Source: an uncultured Caulobacteraceae bacterium (GTDB taxonomy: Bacteria > Pseudomonadota > Alphaproteobacteria > Caulobacterales > Caulobacteraceae). From it: a stretch of 16,841 bases of DNA. Below the pieces are notes generated by a model, which saw nothing but the letters and a program-made list of their open reading frames with translations, was not told the DNA's origin and made no database searches. The DNA lies in the NCBI GenBank assembly GCA_946480495.1, contig CAMLKO010000006.1, positions 1-16,841 on the forward strand, written 5' to 3'. The position numbers were made by a program, and so were the translations under genes. Positions 7,385-15,056 of the stretch are shown piece after piece (positions within the stretch are counted from its first letter, which is position 1; every line of letters starts with the position of its first letter).

Positions 7385-8676
7385 AGCCGTCCGTCCACGG
7401 CCTCGCGCGGATAGAGCGACTTGACGTCATAGAGTACGCAGTCGCCGCGCCCGAAGCCGCGCGCGCCGTCGGCGCCGAGCTCCACGAACTGCCGGTGGCC
7501 GACCGCCAGCACGACGGCGTCGTAGCTGCCCCGCTCGGGACTCTCCACAAGGTCCAGGCCGTATTCGTGGCGCGCATCCTCGGCGCTCACCCACGGGTCG
7601 TGGACGTCGACGTCGACGTGATACTCCGAGAGCCGGCGGATGATGTCGACCACCTTGGTGTTGCGCAGGTCCGGGCAGTTCTCCTTGAACGCCAGCCCGA
7701 GCACCAGCACCTTGGCTCCCACCGGGTTGATCGCGCGCCGCGCCATTAGCCTGAGCAGCTGGTCGGCCACATAGCCGCCCATGCCGTCGTTGATCCGCCG
7801 CCCGGCCAGGATGACCTCCGGGTGGTAGTCGATCTCCTGGGCCTTGTGGGTCAGGTAGTAGGGGTCGACCCCGATGCAGTGGCCGCCGACCAGGCCGGGG
7901 CGGAAGGGCAGGAAGTTCCACTTGGTCCCGGCCGCTTCCAGCACCTCGCAGGTGTCGATGCCCAGCCGGTTGAAGATCATGGCGAGTTCGTTGATCAGCG
8001 CGATGTTGAGATCGCGCTGGGTGTTCTCGATCACCTTGGCGGCTTCGGCGACGCGGATGGAGCTCGCTTTGTGCGTGCCGGCAGTCACCACCGAGGCGTA
8101 GAGGCCGTCCACGAAGTCGGCGATCGCGGGGGTCGAGCCGGCGGTCACCTTGGTGATGGTCGTCAGCCGGTGCTTGGTGTCGCCCGGATTGATGCGCTCG
8201 GGGCTGTAGCCGCAGAAGAAGTCCTCGTTGAACTTCAGTCCCGAGGTCTCCTCCAGAACGGGAACGCAGACCTCCTCGGTCGCGCCGGGATAGACCGTGG
8301 ACTCATAGATCACCACGTCGCTCTTCTTCAGCACGCCCCCGATGGTGCGGCTCGCGCCGACCAGCGGCCTGAGATCGGGGCGCTTGGCATTGTCTATGGG
8401 GGTCGGCACCGTGACGATGAAGACGTTGCAGGCGCGCAGGTCCTCCAACTGGTCCGAATAGCTCAGCCGCGTGGCCGCCTTCAGCGCCTCGGCGTCGGCT
8501 TCCAGGGTGCGGTCGAGGCCGCCCCGCAACTCGGCGATCCGCCCGCCGTTCAGGTCGAAGCCCACGGTGTCGTAGAGCTTGCCGAACTCGAGCGCGAGCG
8601 GCAGGCCGACGTAGCCCAGCCCGATCACGCCGATGCGGGCGCTGAGGGGCGAAGGCGAGGTCGAGCGGTCGGTCAT
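7381..8676 (-). CDS. tviB: UDP-N-acetylhexosamine 6-dehydrogenase (TviB/VipA/WbpO family)
   Basis: A 431-residue nucleotide-sugar dehydrogenase that oxidises C6 of a UDP-HexNAc to the uronic acid using two NAD+. It shows the Rossmann motif GLGYVG (19-24), YESTVYPGATEE (124-135), CGYSPERINPG (155-165), AEAAKVIENTQRDLNIALINE (210-230, with K214) and the catalytic-Cys motif GGHCIGVDPYY (264-274, C267). The SPERINPG and GGHCIGVDPYY versions mark the TviB/WbpO/WbpA side of the family, as opposed to UDP-glucose dehydrogenase, which is encoded separately at 15106. UDP-GalNAc or UDP-GlcNAc is the probable substrate; which one is not decided. AAAGG at 8683-8687 lies 6 bases before the ATG, and the upstream polymerase gene ends 15 bases away, so they form one operon. 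The stop overlaps that of asnB. Confidence 0.93.
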   Translation of the reverse strand: MTDRSTSPSPLSARIGVIGLGYVGLPLALEFGKLYDTVGFDLNGGRIAELRGGLDRTLEADAEALKAATRLSYSDQLEDLRACNVFIVTVPTPIDNAKRPDLRPLVGASRTIGGVLKKSDVVIYESTVYPGATEEVCVPVLEETSGLKFNEDFFCGYSPERINPGDTKHRLTTITKVTAGSTPAIADFVDGLYASVVTAGTHKASSIRVAEAAKVIENTQRDLNIALINELAMIFNRLGIDTCEVLEAAGTKWNFLPFRPGLVGGHCIGVDPYYLTHKAQEIDYHPEVILAGRRINDGMGGYVADQLLRLMARRAINPVGAKVLVLGLAFKENCPDLRNTKVVDIIRRLSEYHVDVDVHDPWVSAEDARHEYGLDLVESPERGSYDAVVLAVGHRQFVELGADGARGFGRGDCVLYDVKSLYPREAVDGRL

Positions 8677-8691
8677 GCGGCGCCTTTCAGA

Positions 8692-9723
8692 TCAGAAATA
8701 GACGGACCCGTAGGGGATCCAGCAGTTCGCGTGGTTGGCGAAGTTCAGCCACACGTACAGCGACACGCCGTAGGCCAGCACCACGCTCATGATTACCAGC
8801 GCCCGGTAGCGCGGCGCGATAAGGTCCGGCAGCCGGCCGGCGACCGCAACCTGGAACGGCAGCAGGTACATGCTCATCCGGTCGGCCATGACCGGGAGGA
8901 AGAAGGCGAACGGGAGGGTGAGCAGGGCGACGCAGGCGAAGACGACGTAGAGGCGTCCGTCCTCGAACCGGGCGAACCAGCGCTTGCGGAACAGGAAGAC
9001 GGCGGCGGCGGCGGCGGCGTTCAGCGGAACCCGGTACAGCGCCCCTTCGCCCTCGTAGCTGCGCTCCACGTAGGAATAGACGTAGTGATCTACCGCGTTC
9101 GAGAGGATGTTGGCGGCGAGGAAGGCCGCGCCCGCGCCGCCGATCAGCCAGGGCGAGAGGCGGCCGCCCCGCATGAACACCACCATCGGCGCCAGCGCCA
9201 CGGCCGAGCTGTGAAAAAGACCGGCGATCCCAACGAGAACGAGGAAGCGCACCAGCTTCTTGTCCACGAACGCGTTGAAAGCGAACATCAACACGCCGAG
9301 CGCGGCCGCCTGGCGCGTGAAGCCCATGCTCAGCACGATGACGAGGTAGGGGATGGCCACGGTGAGGACCAGCCACGGCCGCGGCTGGCGCCGCATGAAC
9401 GCCACCAGCCCGAACGAGAAGATCGCCGCGCAGACGGTGTTGACGGCGTGAACGTCAAACCCGGTCTGGGCCGCCAGCCAGTTCAGCAGCGAATAGGCGG
9501 GATACCCCTGCCCCAGCGCCTCGGAGAGGGTCATCTGGCTGGCCGTATAATAATGGCCCACATAGGTGTCCCAGTCGCAGCCCACGACGTCGCGGCCGCC
9601 GATGAACAGCGTCAAGGCCAGGAACACGAGCACGTAGAGGAGCGCGCGAATCGTCCGGTCCGGCCTGAAGGGACTGAGCCCGGCGAGGGCGGGCAGCAGG
9701 AACGCGGCCCAGTAAATAGCCAT
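8692..9723 (-). CDS. EpsG-family polysaccharide polymerase (Wzy-like membrane protein)
   Basis: A 343-residue, very hydrophobic protein with about ten predicted membrane segments (roughly 5-17, 27-43, 92-110, 116-133, 139-153, 157-181, 190-208, 235-246, 258-277, 305-328). EpsG-family features (PF14897) visible are IGGRDVVGCDWDTYVGHY (41-58), MGFTRQAAALG (133-143), GLFHSSAV (168-175) and the C-terminal WIPYGSVYF. Members act at the periplasmic side as Wzy-like polymerases that join lipid-linked repeat units. It is the only polymerase candidate in the window. A GCC-repeat codes for six alanines (236-241) inside a membrane segment. It is the first gene of the minus-strand unit with the HexNAc dehydrogenase, 15 bases apart. 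The family call is good; polymerase function is inferred from family and context. Confidence 0.85.
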   Translation of the reverse strand: MAIYWAAFLLPALAGLSPFRPDRTIRALLYVLVFLALTLFIGGRDVVGCDWDTYVGHYYTASQMTLSEALGQGYPAYSLLNWLAAQTGFDVHAVNTVCAAIFSFGLVAFMRRQPRPWLVLTVAIPYLVIVLSMGFTRQAAALGVLMFAFNAFVDKKLVRFLVLVGIAGLFHSSAVALAPMVVFMRGGRLSPWLIGGAGAAFLAANILSNAVDHYVYSYVERSYEGEGALYRVPLNAAAAAAVFLFRKRWFARFEDGRLYVVFACVALLTLPFAFFLPVMADRMSMYLLPFQVAVAGRLPDLIAPRYRALVIMSVVLAYGVSLYVWLNFANHANCWIPYGSVYF

Positions 9724-9855
9724 CGTTGTGGACGCCCCGCTTCACCGCTGCGCAAAGCGCTCCATACGCAGGCCCCACGGGGAAGGCAATGCGGGGCCGT
9801 GGGGCGCGGCCGCGGCTGTTGACGCGGGGACGCAACCTTGCGCAGAAGGCGCCTC
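9724..9855. promoter_or_regulatory. Divergent promoter region between the epsG-like and epimerase/rfb operons
   Basis: These 132 bases separate two divergent operons and must hold both promoters. TTGACGC at 9819-9825 matches the -35 box described for Caulobacter-type housekeeping promoters (TTGACGS), pointing at the epimerase gene, but I see no matching -10 element. A perfect 9-base inverted repeat (9772-9780 and 9797-9805) and a smaller GCGC-AAA-GCGC palindrome (9750-9760) also lie here and could be regulator sites. AGAAGG at 9844-9849 is the likely ribosome binding site of the ATG at 9856. Confidence 0.4.
9772..9805. repeat. Perfect 9-base inverted repeat in the divergent promoter region
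   Basis: GCCCCACGG at 9772-9780 is repeated in inverted form as CCGTGGGGC at 9797-9805, with 16 bases between. It sits near the middle of the divergent intergenic region, which fits an operator for a dimeric regulator with arms about two and a half helical turns apart centre to centre, or an RNA hairpin. No T-tract follows on either side, so it is not an intrinsic terminator. At this G+C content such repeats can arise by chance. Confidence 0.4.
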
Positions 9856-10866
9856 ATGAAAGTGATGGTCACCGGCAGCGCGGGCTTTATTGGCTCGGCC
9901 ACGACATTGCGCCTGCTGGCGCGGGGCGACGAGGTTGTCGGGATCGACAACCTCAACGACTACTACGATCCGGAGCTGAAGCGCGCGCGGCTGGCGCGGG
10001 TGCAGGGCAATCCCGCCTACACCCACCTCGCCATCGACCTTGCCGACCGGGAGGCCATGGAGCGCGCCTTCGCCGAGCACCGGCCGCAGCGGGTGATCAA
10101 CCTGGCCGCCCAGGCGGGCGTGCGCTACGCCGCGCTGAACCCGCACCCGTACGTGGCCAGCAACGTCACGGGCTTCCTGCAGGTGCTGGAGGGATGCCGC
10201 CACAACGGCGTCGAGCACCTGGTCTTCGCCTCGACCAGTTCGGTCTACGGCGCCAACACCGACATGCCGTTCTCCGAGCGGCAGTCCACCGAGCATCCGC
10301 TGACGCTCTACGCGGCGACGAAGAAGGCCAATGAGATGATGGCGCACGCCTACGCCAATCTCTACGACCTGCCGTGCACCGGCCTGCGCTTCTTCACTGT
10401 CTATGGCCCCTGGGGCCGGCCGGACATGGCCCTCTTCCTGTTCACCAAGGCCATCCTGGCCGGCGAGCCGATCAAGGTCTTCAACCACGGCCGCCACAAG
10501 CGCAGCTTCACCTACGTCGACGACATCGTCGAAGGCGTGATCCGCGTCCTGGATCGCCCGCCGGCTCCCAACCCCGACTGGGACGGCGACCATCCCGACC
10601 CGGCGACCAGCGGCTCGGGGCCCTATCGGATCTACAACATCGGCGCCGAACAGAAGGTCGAGCTGCTCCGCTACATCGAAGTGCTGGAGAGCTGTCTTGG
10701 CCGCAAGGCGCAGATGGAGATGCTGCCGCTGCAGCCCGGCGACGTGCCCGACACCGAGGCGGATGTCACCGCCCTCTCCGAAAACGCGGGCTACAAGCCG
10801 CAGGTGACGGTAGAGGAAGGGGTGAAGAATTTCGTCGAGTGGTATCGCGACTATTACAAGGTGTGA
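9856..10866 (+). CDS. UDP-glucuronate 4-epimerase-like SDR enzyme
   Basis: A 336-residue extended short-chain dehydrogenase/reductase. [20 protein letters not shown] carries the NAD-binding GxxGxxG (7-13). [18 protein letters not shown] (29-46) is the signature of the UDP-glucuronate 4-epimerase (GAE/LspL) subgroup, as are [18 protein letters not shown] (183-200) and [18 protein letters not shown] (208-225). The catalytic YxxxK is Y152/K156, with the conserved STSSVYG at 126-132. It should interconvert UDP-GlcA and UDP-GalA, and Ugd further along supplies UDP-GlcA. I chose the ATG at 9856 because AGAAGG precedes it at proper spacing and the fold starts here; a TTG at 9838 would add six basic residues. 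It heads the rfb operon, 15 bases before rfbC. Confidence 0.9.
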   Translation: MKVMVTGSAGFIGSATTLRLLARGDEVVGIDNLNDYYDPELKRARLARVQGNPAYTHLAIDLADREAMERAFAEHRPQRVINLAAQAGVRYAALNPHPYVASNVTGFLQVLEGCRHNGVEHLVFASTSSVYGANTDMPFSERQSTEHPLTLYAATKKANEMMAHAYANLYDLPCTGLRFFTVYGPWGRPDMALFLFTKAILAGEPIKVFNHGRHKRSFTYVDDIVEGVIRVLDRPPAPNPDWDGDHPDPATSGSGPYRIYNIGAEQKVELLRYIEVLESCLGRKAQMEMLPLQPGDVPDTEADVTALSENAGYKPQVTVEEGVKNFVEWYRDYYKV

Positions 10867-10881
10867 GCGCAGGCGACCGCC

Positions 10882-11454
10882 ATGGAAATCGAGCGCCTGG
10901 AAATCCCCGAGGTCATCCTGCTGCGCCCGCGGCGCTTTGCGGATGACCGCGGCTTCTTCGCGGAGACCTGGCGGCGCGACCGGTTGCACGCCCTGGGCAT
11001 CGGTGATTTCGTCCAGGACAACATGTCCTTCTCCAAGGCGCCCGGCACCCTGCGCGGCCTGCACTACCAGCGGCCGCCGCACGCCCAGGACAAGCTGGTC
11101 TCCGTGCTGAGCGGACGCATCGTCGACGTGGCGGTGGACGTCCGCCGCGGGTCGCCCACCTACGGGCGCCACGTGAAGGCGGAGCTATCGGCCGAAGACG
11201 GCGCCCAGCTGTTCGTGCCCGCGGGCTTCCTGCACGGCTTCATCACCCTCGAGCCCGACACCCGCGTCGCCTATAAGGTCAGCGACTACTATGCGGCCGA
11301 CTGCGACGCGGCGGTGCGCTGGGACGACCCGGAGCTCGGCATCGACTGGGGCGTGGCGCCGCAGCGCGTGATCCTCTCGCCCAAGGACGCGGCCGCGCCC
11401 ATGTTCGCCGAATTCGAGACGCCCTTCGTCTACGCACCGGGAGCGGCGGCGTGA
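10882..11454 (+). CDS. rfbC: dTDP-4-dehydrorhamnose 3,5-epimerase
   Basis: A 190-residue RmlC/RfbC cupin enzyme that epimerises C3 and C5 of dTDP-4-keto-6-deoxyglucose, the third step to dTDP-L-rhamnose. Motifs include [10 protein letters not shown] (21-30), [19 protein letters not shown] (45-63) with the catalytic H61, [20 protein letters not shown] (69-88) with K71, [13 protein letters not shown] (111-123), Y131, and LSPKD with D169, the expected His/Asp partner. Length is normal for the family (about 180-190). Its TGA overlaps the GTG start of rfbB as GTGA. The four rhamnose genes are all present and intact, so the pathway from glucose-1-phosphate to dTDP-rhamnose is complete here. Confidence 0.95.
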   Translation: MEIERLEIPEVILLRPRRFADDRGFFAETWRRDRLHALGIGDFVQDNMSFSKAPGTLRGLHYQRPPHAQDKLVSVLSGRIVDVAVDVRRGSPTYGRHVKAELSAEDGAQLFVPAGFLHGFITLEPDTRVAYKVSDYYAADCDAAVRWDDPELGIDWGVAPQRVILSPKDAAAPMFAEFETPFVYAPGAAA

Positions 11455-12497
11455 AAATCCTGGTCACGGGCGGCGCGGGCTTCATCGGCTCGGCGGTGGT
11501 GCGCCGGGCGATCGCCGACGGCCATGCGGTCGTCAACGTCGATGCGCTGACCTACTCCGGCAATCTCGCAAACCTCGTCTCGGTGGCCGACCACCCCGGC
11601 TACGCCTTCGAGCACGTCGACATCTGCGACCACGCCGCCATCCAGCAGGTCCTGGAGCGGCACCAGCCCGATGCGATCATGCACCTGGCCGCGGAATCGC
11701 ATGTCGATCGTTCCATCGACGGGCCGATGGCCTTCGTGCGCACGAACGTGACCGGCACGGCGTGCCTGCTGGAGGCGGCGCGGCGCTACTGGTCGGAACT
11801 GACGGGAGCGCGCAAGGACCGGTTCGTCTTCCACCACGTCTCCACCGACGAAGTGTTCGGCGAACTCGGCGAGGAGGGCAGGTTCCAGGAAGACACGCCC
11901 TATGCGCCCAATTCGCCCTACTCGGCCACCAAGGCCTCGTCGGACATGCTGGTGCGCGCCTGGGGACACACCTTTGGCCTGCCGTTCGTGCTGACCAACT
12001 GCTCCAACAACTACGGCCCCTGTCAGTACCCGGAGAAGCTGATCCCGGTGGTGGTGCTGGCCGCGCTCGAAGGCCGGCCGATCCCGGTCTATGGCCAGGG
12101 CGCCAACGTCCGCGACTGGCTTTTCGTGGAAGACCATGCCGAGGCCCTGCTGCTGGCCCTTGAGAAGGGGCGTCGCGGCGAGACCTACTGCATCGGCGGC
12201 GAGGCCGAGCGCTCGAACATCGAGCTGGTGCGCACGATCTGCCGGATCATGGACCGGCTCCGGCCCGGCCAGCGGCCGCACGAGACGCTCATCACCTTCG
12301 TGACCGACCGGCCCGGCCACGACCACCGCTACGCGATCGAGACCGCCAAGATCCGGCGCGAACTCGGCTGGAAGCCGGCCACCACGCTGGACGAGGGGCT
12401 GGAAAAGACCGTGCGCTGGTACCTGGACAACGACGCCTGGTGGGCGCCGCTGCGCGAGGCCGCCGGCCGCCGGCTCGGCCTGACCGTCAGCGCCTGA
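11451..12497 (+). CDS. rfbB: dTDP-glucose 4,6-dehydratase
   Basis: A 348-residue extended SDR enzyme that converts dTDP-glucose to dTDP-4-keto-6-deoxyglucose. The N-terminus has [15 protein letters not shown] (7-21) with the NAD-binding glycines, then [12 protein letters not shown] (31-42), [13 protein letters not shown] (78-90), and the dehydratase triad STDEVFG (131-137; T132, D133, E134). YSATKASSD (157-165) gives the catalytic Y157/K161, and [17 protein letters not shown] (183-199) is diagnostic. Translation starts at GTG 11451, overlapping the rfbC stop. The TGA at 12495-12497 overlaps the rfbD ATG by one base. Length and motifs are those of a fully functional RmlB. Confidence 0.96.
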   Translation: MKILVTGGAGFIGSAVVRRAIADGHAVVNVDALTYSGNLANLVSVADHPGYAFEHVDICDHAAIQQVLERHQPDAIMHLAAESHVDRSIDGPMAFVRTNVTGTACLLEAARRYWSELTGARKDRFVFHHVSTDEVFGELGEEGRFQEDTPYAPNSPYSATKASSDMLVRAWGHTFGLPFVLTNCSNNYGPCQYPEKLIPVVVLAALEGRPIPVYGQGANVRDWLFVEDHAEALLLALEKGRRGETYCIGGEAERSNIELVRTICRIMDRLRPGQRPHETLITFVTDRPGHDHRYAIETAKIRRELGWKPATTLDEGLEKTVRWYLDNDAWWAPLREAAGRRLGLTVSA

Positions 12498-13360
12498 TGG
12501 TCCGCATCCTGCAGTTCGGCGCGACGGGCCAGCTCGCCCGCGAGATGCTGGCGCGCGGGCAGGGCGCGGTCACCGCGCTCTCGCGCGCCGACGTCGATCT
12601 TGCCGACGCACGGGCGGTGGAGGAGGCGATCGCGCAGGCCGACGTCGAGCTGGTCGTCAACGCCGCCGCCTATAACGCCGTCGACCGCGCCGAAACCGAA
12701 GAGGCGCTGGCGTTCGCGGTCAACGCTGAGGCGCCCGCAGCCATGGCCCGGGCCTGCGCCGCGCGCGGCCTGCCCCTGGTGCATGTGAGCACCGACTGCG
12801 TGTTCGACGGAACCAAGGCGGGCCCGTGGACGGAGGAGGACGCGCCCAATCCGCTCGGCGCCTACGGCCGCTCCAAGCTGGCCGGCGAGCGGGCGGTGCT
12901 GGCGAGCGGCGCGGACGCGGTCGTGCTGCGCACCTCTTGGGTGTTCTCGCCCTTCGGCCGCAACTTCCTGCAGGTCATGCTCAACCTGGGACGGACCCAG
13001 CCGCAGGTGCGGGTCGTCGCCGATCAGCACGGCAAGCCGACCTGCGCGGGCGATCTCGCCGCCTTCATCGTGGCCGCCGCGCCGCGCCTGGTCGGCCGCG
13101 AGGCAGGACTTTTCGGCCTCTTCCATTTCGCAAACCCCGAGGCCACGACCCGGCGCGGGTTCGCCCAGGCCATCTTCGAGGAGGCGGGAATCGACACCCC
13201 GATCGTCCCGATCGCGACGTCGGAATTTCCGACCCCGGCGGCCCGGCCGCTGAACGCGGTGCTGGACTGCACGAGACTTGAACAGGCTTATGGAGTCCGG
13301 CTGAGGCCGTGGCGCGAGGGGTTGGCGGAGACCCTGGCGGTGATATCGGAGGGGGCATGA
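12497..13360 (+). CDS. rfbD: dTDP-4-dehydrorhamnose reductase
   Basis: A 287-residue SDR-type reductase for the last step to dTDP-L-rhamnose, using NAD(P)[19 protein letters not shown] holds the nucleotide-binding GxxGQLxxE pattern (8-16). [18 protein letters not shown] (53-70), [12 protein letters not shown] (96-107) and YGRSKLAGE (123-131; catalytic Y123 and K127) are all standard for RmlD. The ATG at 12497 is chosen because it overlaps the rfbB stop (TGATG) and starts the first beta strand; the frame is open further upstream, inside rfbB, but that part is not RmlD-like. The TGA overlaps the rfbA ATG (ATGA, 13357-13360). Confidence 0.95.
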   Translation: MVRILQFGATGQLAREMLARGQGAVTALSRADVDLADARAVEEAIAQADVELVVNAAAYNAVDRAETEEALAFAVNAEAPAAMARACAARGLPLVHVSTDCVFDGTKAGPWTEEDAPNPLGAYGRSKLAGERAVLASGADAVVLRTSWVFSPFGRNFLQVMLNLGRTQPQVRVVADQHGKPTCAGDLAAFIVAAAPRLVGREAGLFGLFHFANPEATTRRGFAQAIFEEAGIDTPIVPIATSEFPTPAARPLNAVLDCTRLEQAYGVRLRPWREGLAETLAVISEGA

Positions 13361-14220
13361 GACGCGGCATCATCCTGGCGGGCGGCGCGGGCACGCGGCT
13401 GCATCCCCTGACCCTGGCGGTCTCCAAGCAGCTGCTGCCGGTCTACGACAAGCCGATGATCTACTACCCGCTGTCGGTGCTGATGCTGGCCGGCATCCGC
13501 GAGATCCTGGTCATCACCACGCCCGAGGACCAGGCCGCCTTCCAGCGCCTGCTGGGCGACGGCTCCGAGATCGGGCTGGAGCTGTCCTACGTCGTCCAGC
13601 CGAGTCCCGACGGGCTGGCGCAGGCCTTCATCCTCGGCGAAAGCTTCCTGGGCGGACGCCCCAGCGCGCTGGTGCTGGGCGACAACATCTTCTACGGCGC
13701 GGGCCTGGCCGCCCAGCTGCGGGCGGCTTCGGCCCGCGAGCAGGGCGCGACCGTCTTCGGCTATCCGGTGGCCGATCCCGAGCGGTACGGGGTCGTCGAG
13801 TTCGACGGCGGCCGGGTGGTGGGCATCGAGGAGAAGCCCGCCCACCCCAAGTCGAACCTCGCGGTCACGGGGCTCTACTTCTACGACCATCGGGCGCCGG
13901 CGTTCGCGCGCGAGCTGAAGCCTTCGGCCAGGGGCGAGCTGGAAATAACCGACCTGAACCGCCGCTATCTGGAGGCTGGCGAGCTTCAGGTGGAAGTTTT
14001 CGGTCGCGGATTTGCCTGGCTGGACACAGGCACCCATGAATCCCTGATCCAGGCGGGTGAATTCGTGCGCGCCATCGAGCAGCGGCAAGGACTTCGAATC
14101 GGCTGTATTGAGGAAATTGCTTACGTCAATGGCTGGATTGACACCGAGCAACTGAACTCCCTCGCGTCACGATCCAAGAGTCCCTATGCCGAATACCTGA
14201 AGAGACTGGCCAAAGCTTAG
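13357..14220 (+). CDS. rfbA: Glucose-1-phosphate thymidylyltransferase
   Basis: A 287-residue nucleotidyltransferase making dTDP-glucose from dTTP and glucose-1-phosphate, the first step to dTDP-rhamnose and usually the feedback-controlled one. It shows [13 protein letters not shown] (7-19), [18 protein letters not shown] (23-40), [11 protein letters not shown] (81-91), LGDNIFYG (107-114; metal-binding D109), EEKP (158-161) and [10 protein letters not shown] (221-230; D223). The ATG at 13357 overlaps the rfbD stop. Base composition drops toward the 3' end: by hand count the last 120 bases are about 51% G+C, against about 77% in 13381-13440. The C-terminal protein sequence ([13 protein letters not shown]...) still fits the family, so the gene looks intact. 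It is the last gene of its operon. Confidence 0.95.
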   Translation: MRRGIILAGGAGTRLHPLTLAVSKQLLPVYDKPMIYYPLSVLMLAGIREILVITTPEDQAAFQRLLGDGSEIGLELSYVVQPSPDGLAQAFILGESFLGGRPSALVLGDNIFYGAGLAAQLRAASAREQGATVFGYPVADPERYGVVEFDGGRVVGIEEKPAHPKSNLAVTGLYFYDHRAPAFARELKPSARGELEITDLNRRYLEAGELQVEVFGRGFAWLDTGTHESLIQAGEFVRAIEQRQGLRIGCIEEIAYVNGWIDTEQLNSLASRSKSPYAEYLKRLAKA

Positions 14221-14506
14221 CTATTACAAAGGGGAATATTCGCGAGGCCGGTCGTCAGAAAAACTGCGCAGGCTACGGTTTATTAAACAAAGTTGGTCAT
14301 AGGGCAGTTGCCGCAGGGTTTCTGTATAAAATCAGTCCCTCGTTGGAACTTTCTCTCGGGGGCGGCGCTTGAGCATATTGTGAGCGGGCGCAATCCTTGT
14401 AACCGTCGTTTTTGCCAAGCTTTGGCCTTGCGCGCGCAGGTTTCGTGGGGTAAGCAGCAAAACTGTGGCACGTTGTCGCATACGTGGGAAGTCGAGAGGT
14501 AAACTG
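14221..14506 (+). promoter_or_regulatory. Lower-G+C intergenic region with probable promoter for the FecR-like gene
   Basis: This 286-base gap is about 52% G+C by hand count, far below the surrounding genes. It should contain the promoter of the exported-protein gene that starts at 14507. Two weak candidates are visible: TTGCCG (14308-14313) followed 11 bases later by TATAAA (14325-14330), a spacing closer to the alphaproteobacterial Caulobacter-type promoter than to the E. coli one; and GGAAC (14345-14349) followed 16 bases later by CGCT (14366-14369), one base off the GGAAC-N16-CGTT pattern of EcfG general-stress promoters. No clear intrinsic terminator for rfbA is visible. GAGAGG at 14494-14499 is the ribosome binding site of the next gene. 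Confidence 0.35.
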
Positions 14507-14950
14507 ATGATTCGCCAAGTCGTCGTGGCAGCTTCTATCGCGCTGCTCGGGATTTCGGGGCAGGCGGTCGCCGCACAATCGGCAAAGCTGGCTAACGTGT
14601 CCGGCTCCGTGCTTGTCAACCAGGATGGCCGGTTTGTGCCGGTGAAGGGGTCAACCGCGCTGCGCGCTGGTGACCGGGTCCTCGCCATGAACGGCGGCGC
14701 CACCCTCACCTACGCCGATGGCTGCAAGACCACCGTCGTCCCCCATTCGATGGTCACGATCAATGACGGCGCCTGCGGCGGCGAGATCGTCAAGGCCCAA
14801 TACACCGAGGGCCAGACCGGCACCTATAACGGCCAGGAAGGCACCTACCACAGGGATGGTGACTTCTGGGTGTTCGTCGCCTTTGGCGTGCTGACCACCG
14901 CCGTCATCGTGGCTGCCTTCAACGACGACGAAGAGCCCGTCAGCCCGTAA
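14507..14950 (+). CDS. Small exported FecR-like-domain protein with C-terminal membrane segment, function unknown
   Basis: A 147-residue protein I cannot name. Residues 1-23 are a clear Sec signal peptide (basic start, hydrophobic VVVAASIALLGI, AVAA before a probable cleavage at 23/24). Residues 28-86 (LANVSGSVLVNQDGRFVPVKG, then LRAGDRVLAMNGGATLTYADG) look like the short beta-rich FecR-type domain seen in many envelope proteins. C73 and C90 could form a disulfide. A Gly/Thr/Tyr-rich linker (99-115) leads to a hydrophobic segment FWVFVAFGVLTTAVIVAAF (120-138) and an acidic tail NDDEEPVSP. The likely form is a periplasmic domain anchored by its C-terminus. Start chosen at ATG 14507 with GAGAGG 7 bases upstream; the frame opens earlier without support. 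It stands alone between the rfb operon and ugd, closed by its own terminator. A polysaccharide role is inferred only from location. Confidence 0.8.
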   Translation: MIRQVVVAASIALLGISGQAVAAQSAKLANVSGSVLVNQDGRFVPVKGSTALRAGDRVLAMNGGATLTYADGCKTTVVPHSMVTINDGACGGEIVKAQYTEGQTGTYNGQEGTYHRDGDFWVFVAFGVLTTAVIVAAFNDDEEPVSP

Positions 14951-14975
14951 GCTTCGACGCTATGCGTCACCAAAG

Positions 14976-15004
14976 TCGCGCCGGTTCCCGCCGGCGCGAT
15001 TTTT
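14976..15004 (+). terminator. Intrinsic (Rho-independent) terminator after the FecR-like gene
   Basis: A perfect 9-base G+C-rich stem, TCGCGCCGG (14976-14984) pairing with CCGGCGCGA (14991-14999), closes a 6-base loop (TTCCCG) and is followed by five T residues (15000-15004) and then GTTT. It lies 25 bases after the stop codon of the exported-protein gene. It separates that transcript from ugd, which must therefore have its own promoter in the next 100 bases or rely on read-through. Confidence 0.9.
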
Positions 15005-15056
15005 GTTTGCGCCCGGCGGAGCTGGGAACCTCCGTCGTTGGCAAAGCCTTGTGGGC

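Noticed and set aside
9000..9019. A CGG/GGC trinucleotide run that might suggest slippage-based phase variation
   Set aside because: The unit is three bases, so length changes would add or remove alanines in the EpsG-like protein without shifting frame.
7822..9822. A 666-codon plus-strand open frame, the longest in the window
   Set aside because: It lies antisense to the clear dehydrogenase and EpsG-like genes, is rich in Arg/His/Gly/Gln with no recognisable domain, and is the usual mirror frame of high-G+C genes.
9742..11172. A 476-codon minus-strand open frame opposite the epimerase and rfbC
   Set aside because: Covers both the divergent promoter region and two well-supported genes; composition is that of a mirror frame.
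14293..14502. A 69-codon TTG-start open frame filling the gap before the FecR-like gene
   Set aside because: No ribosome binding site, rare start codon, no recognisable sequence; a chance open run of this length is ordinary and the region is better explained as a promoter area.
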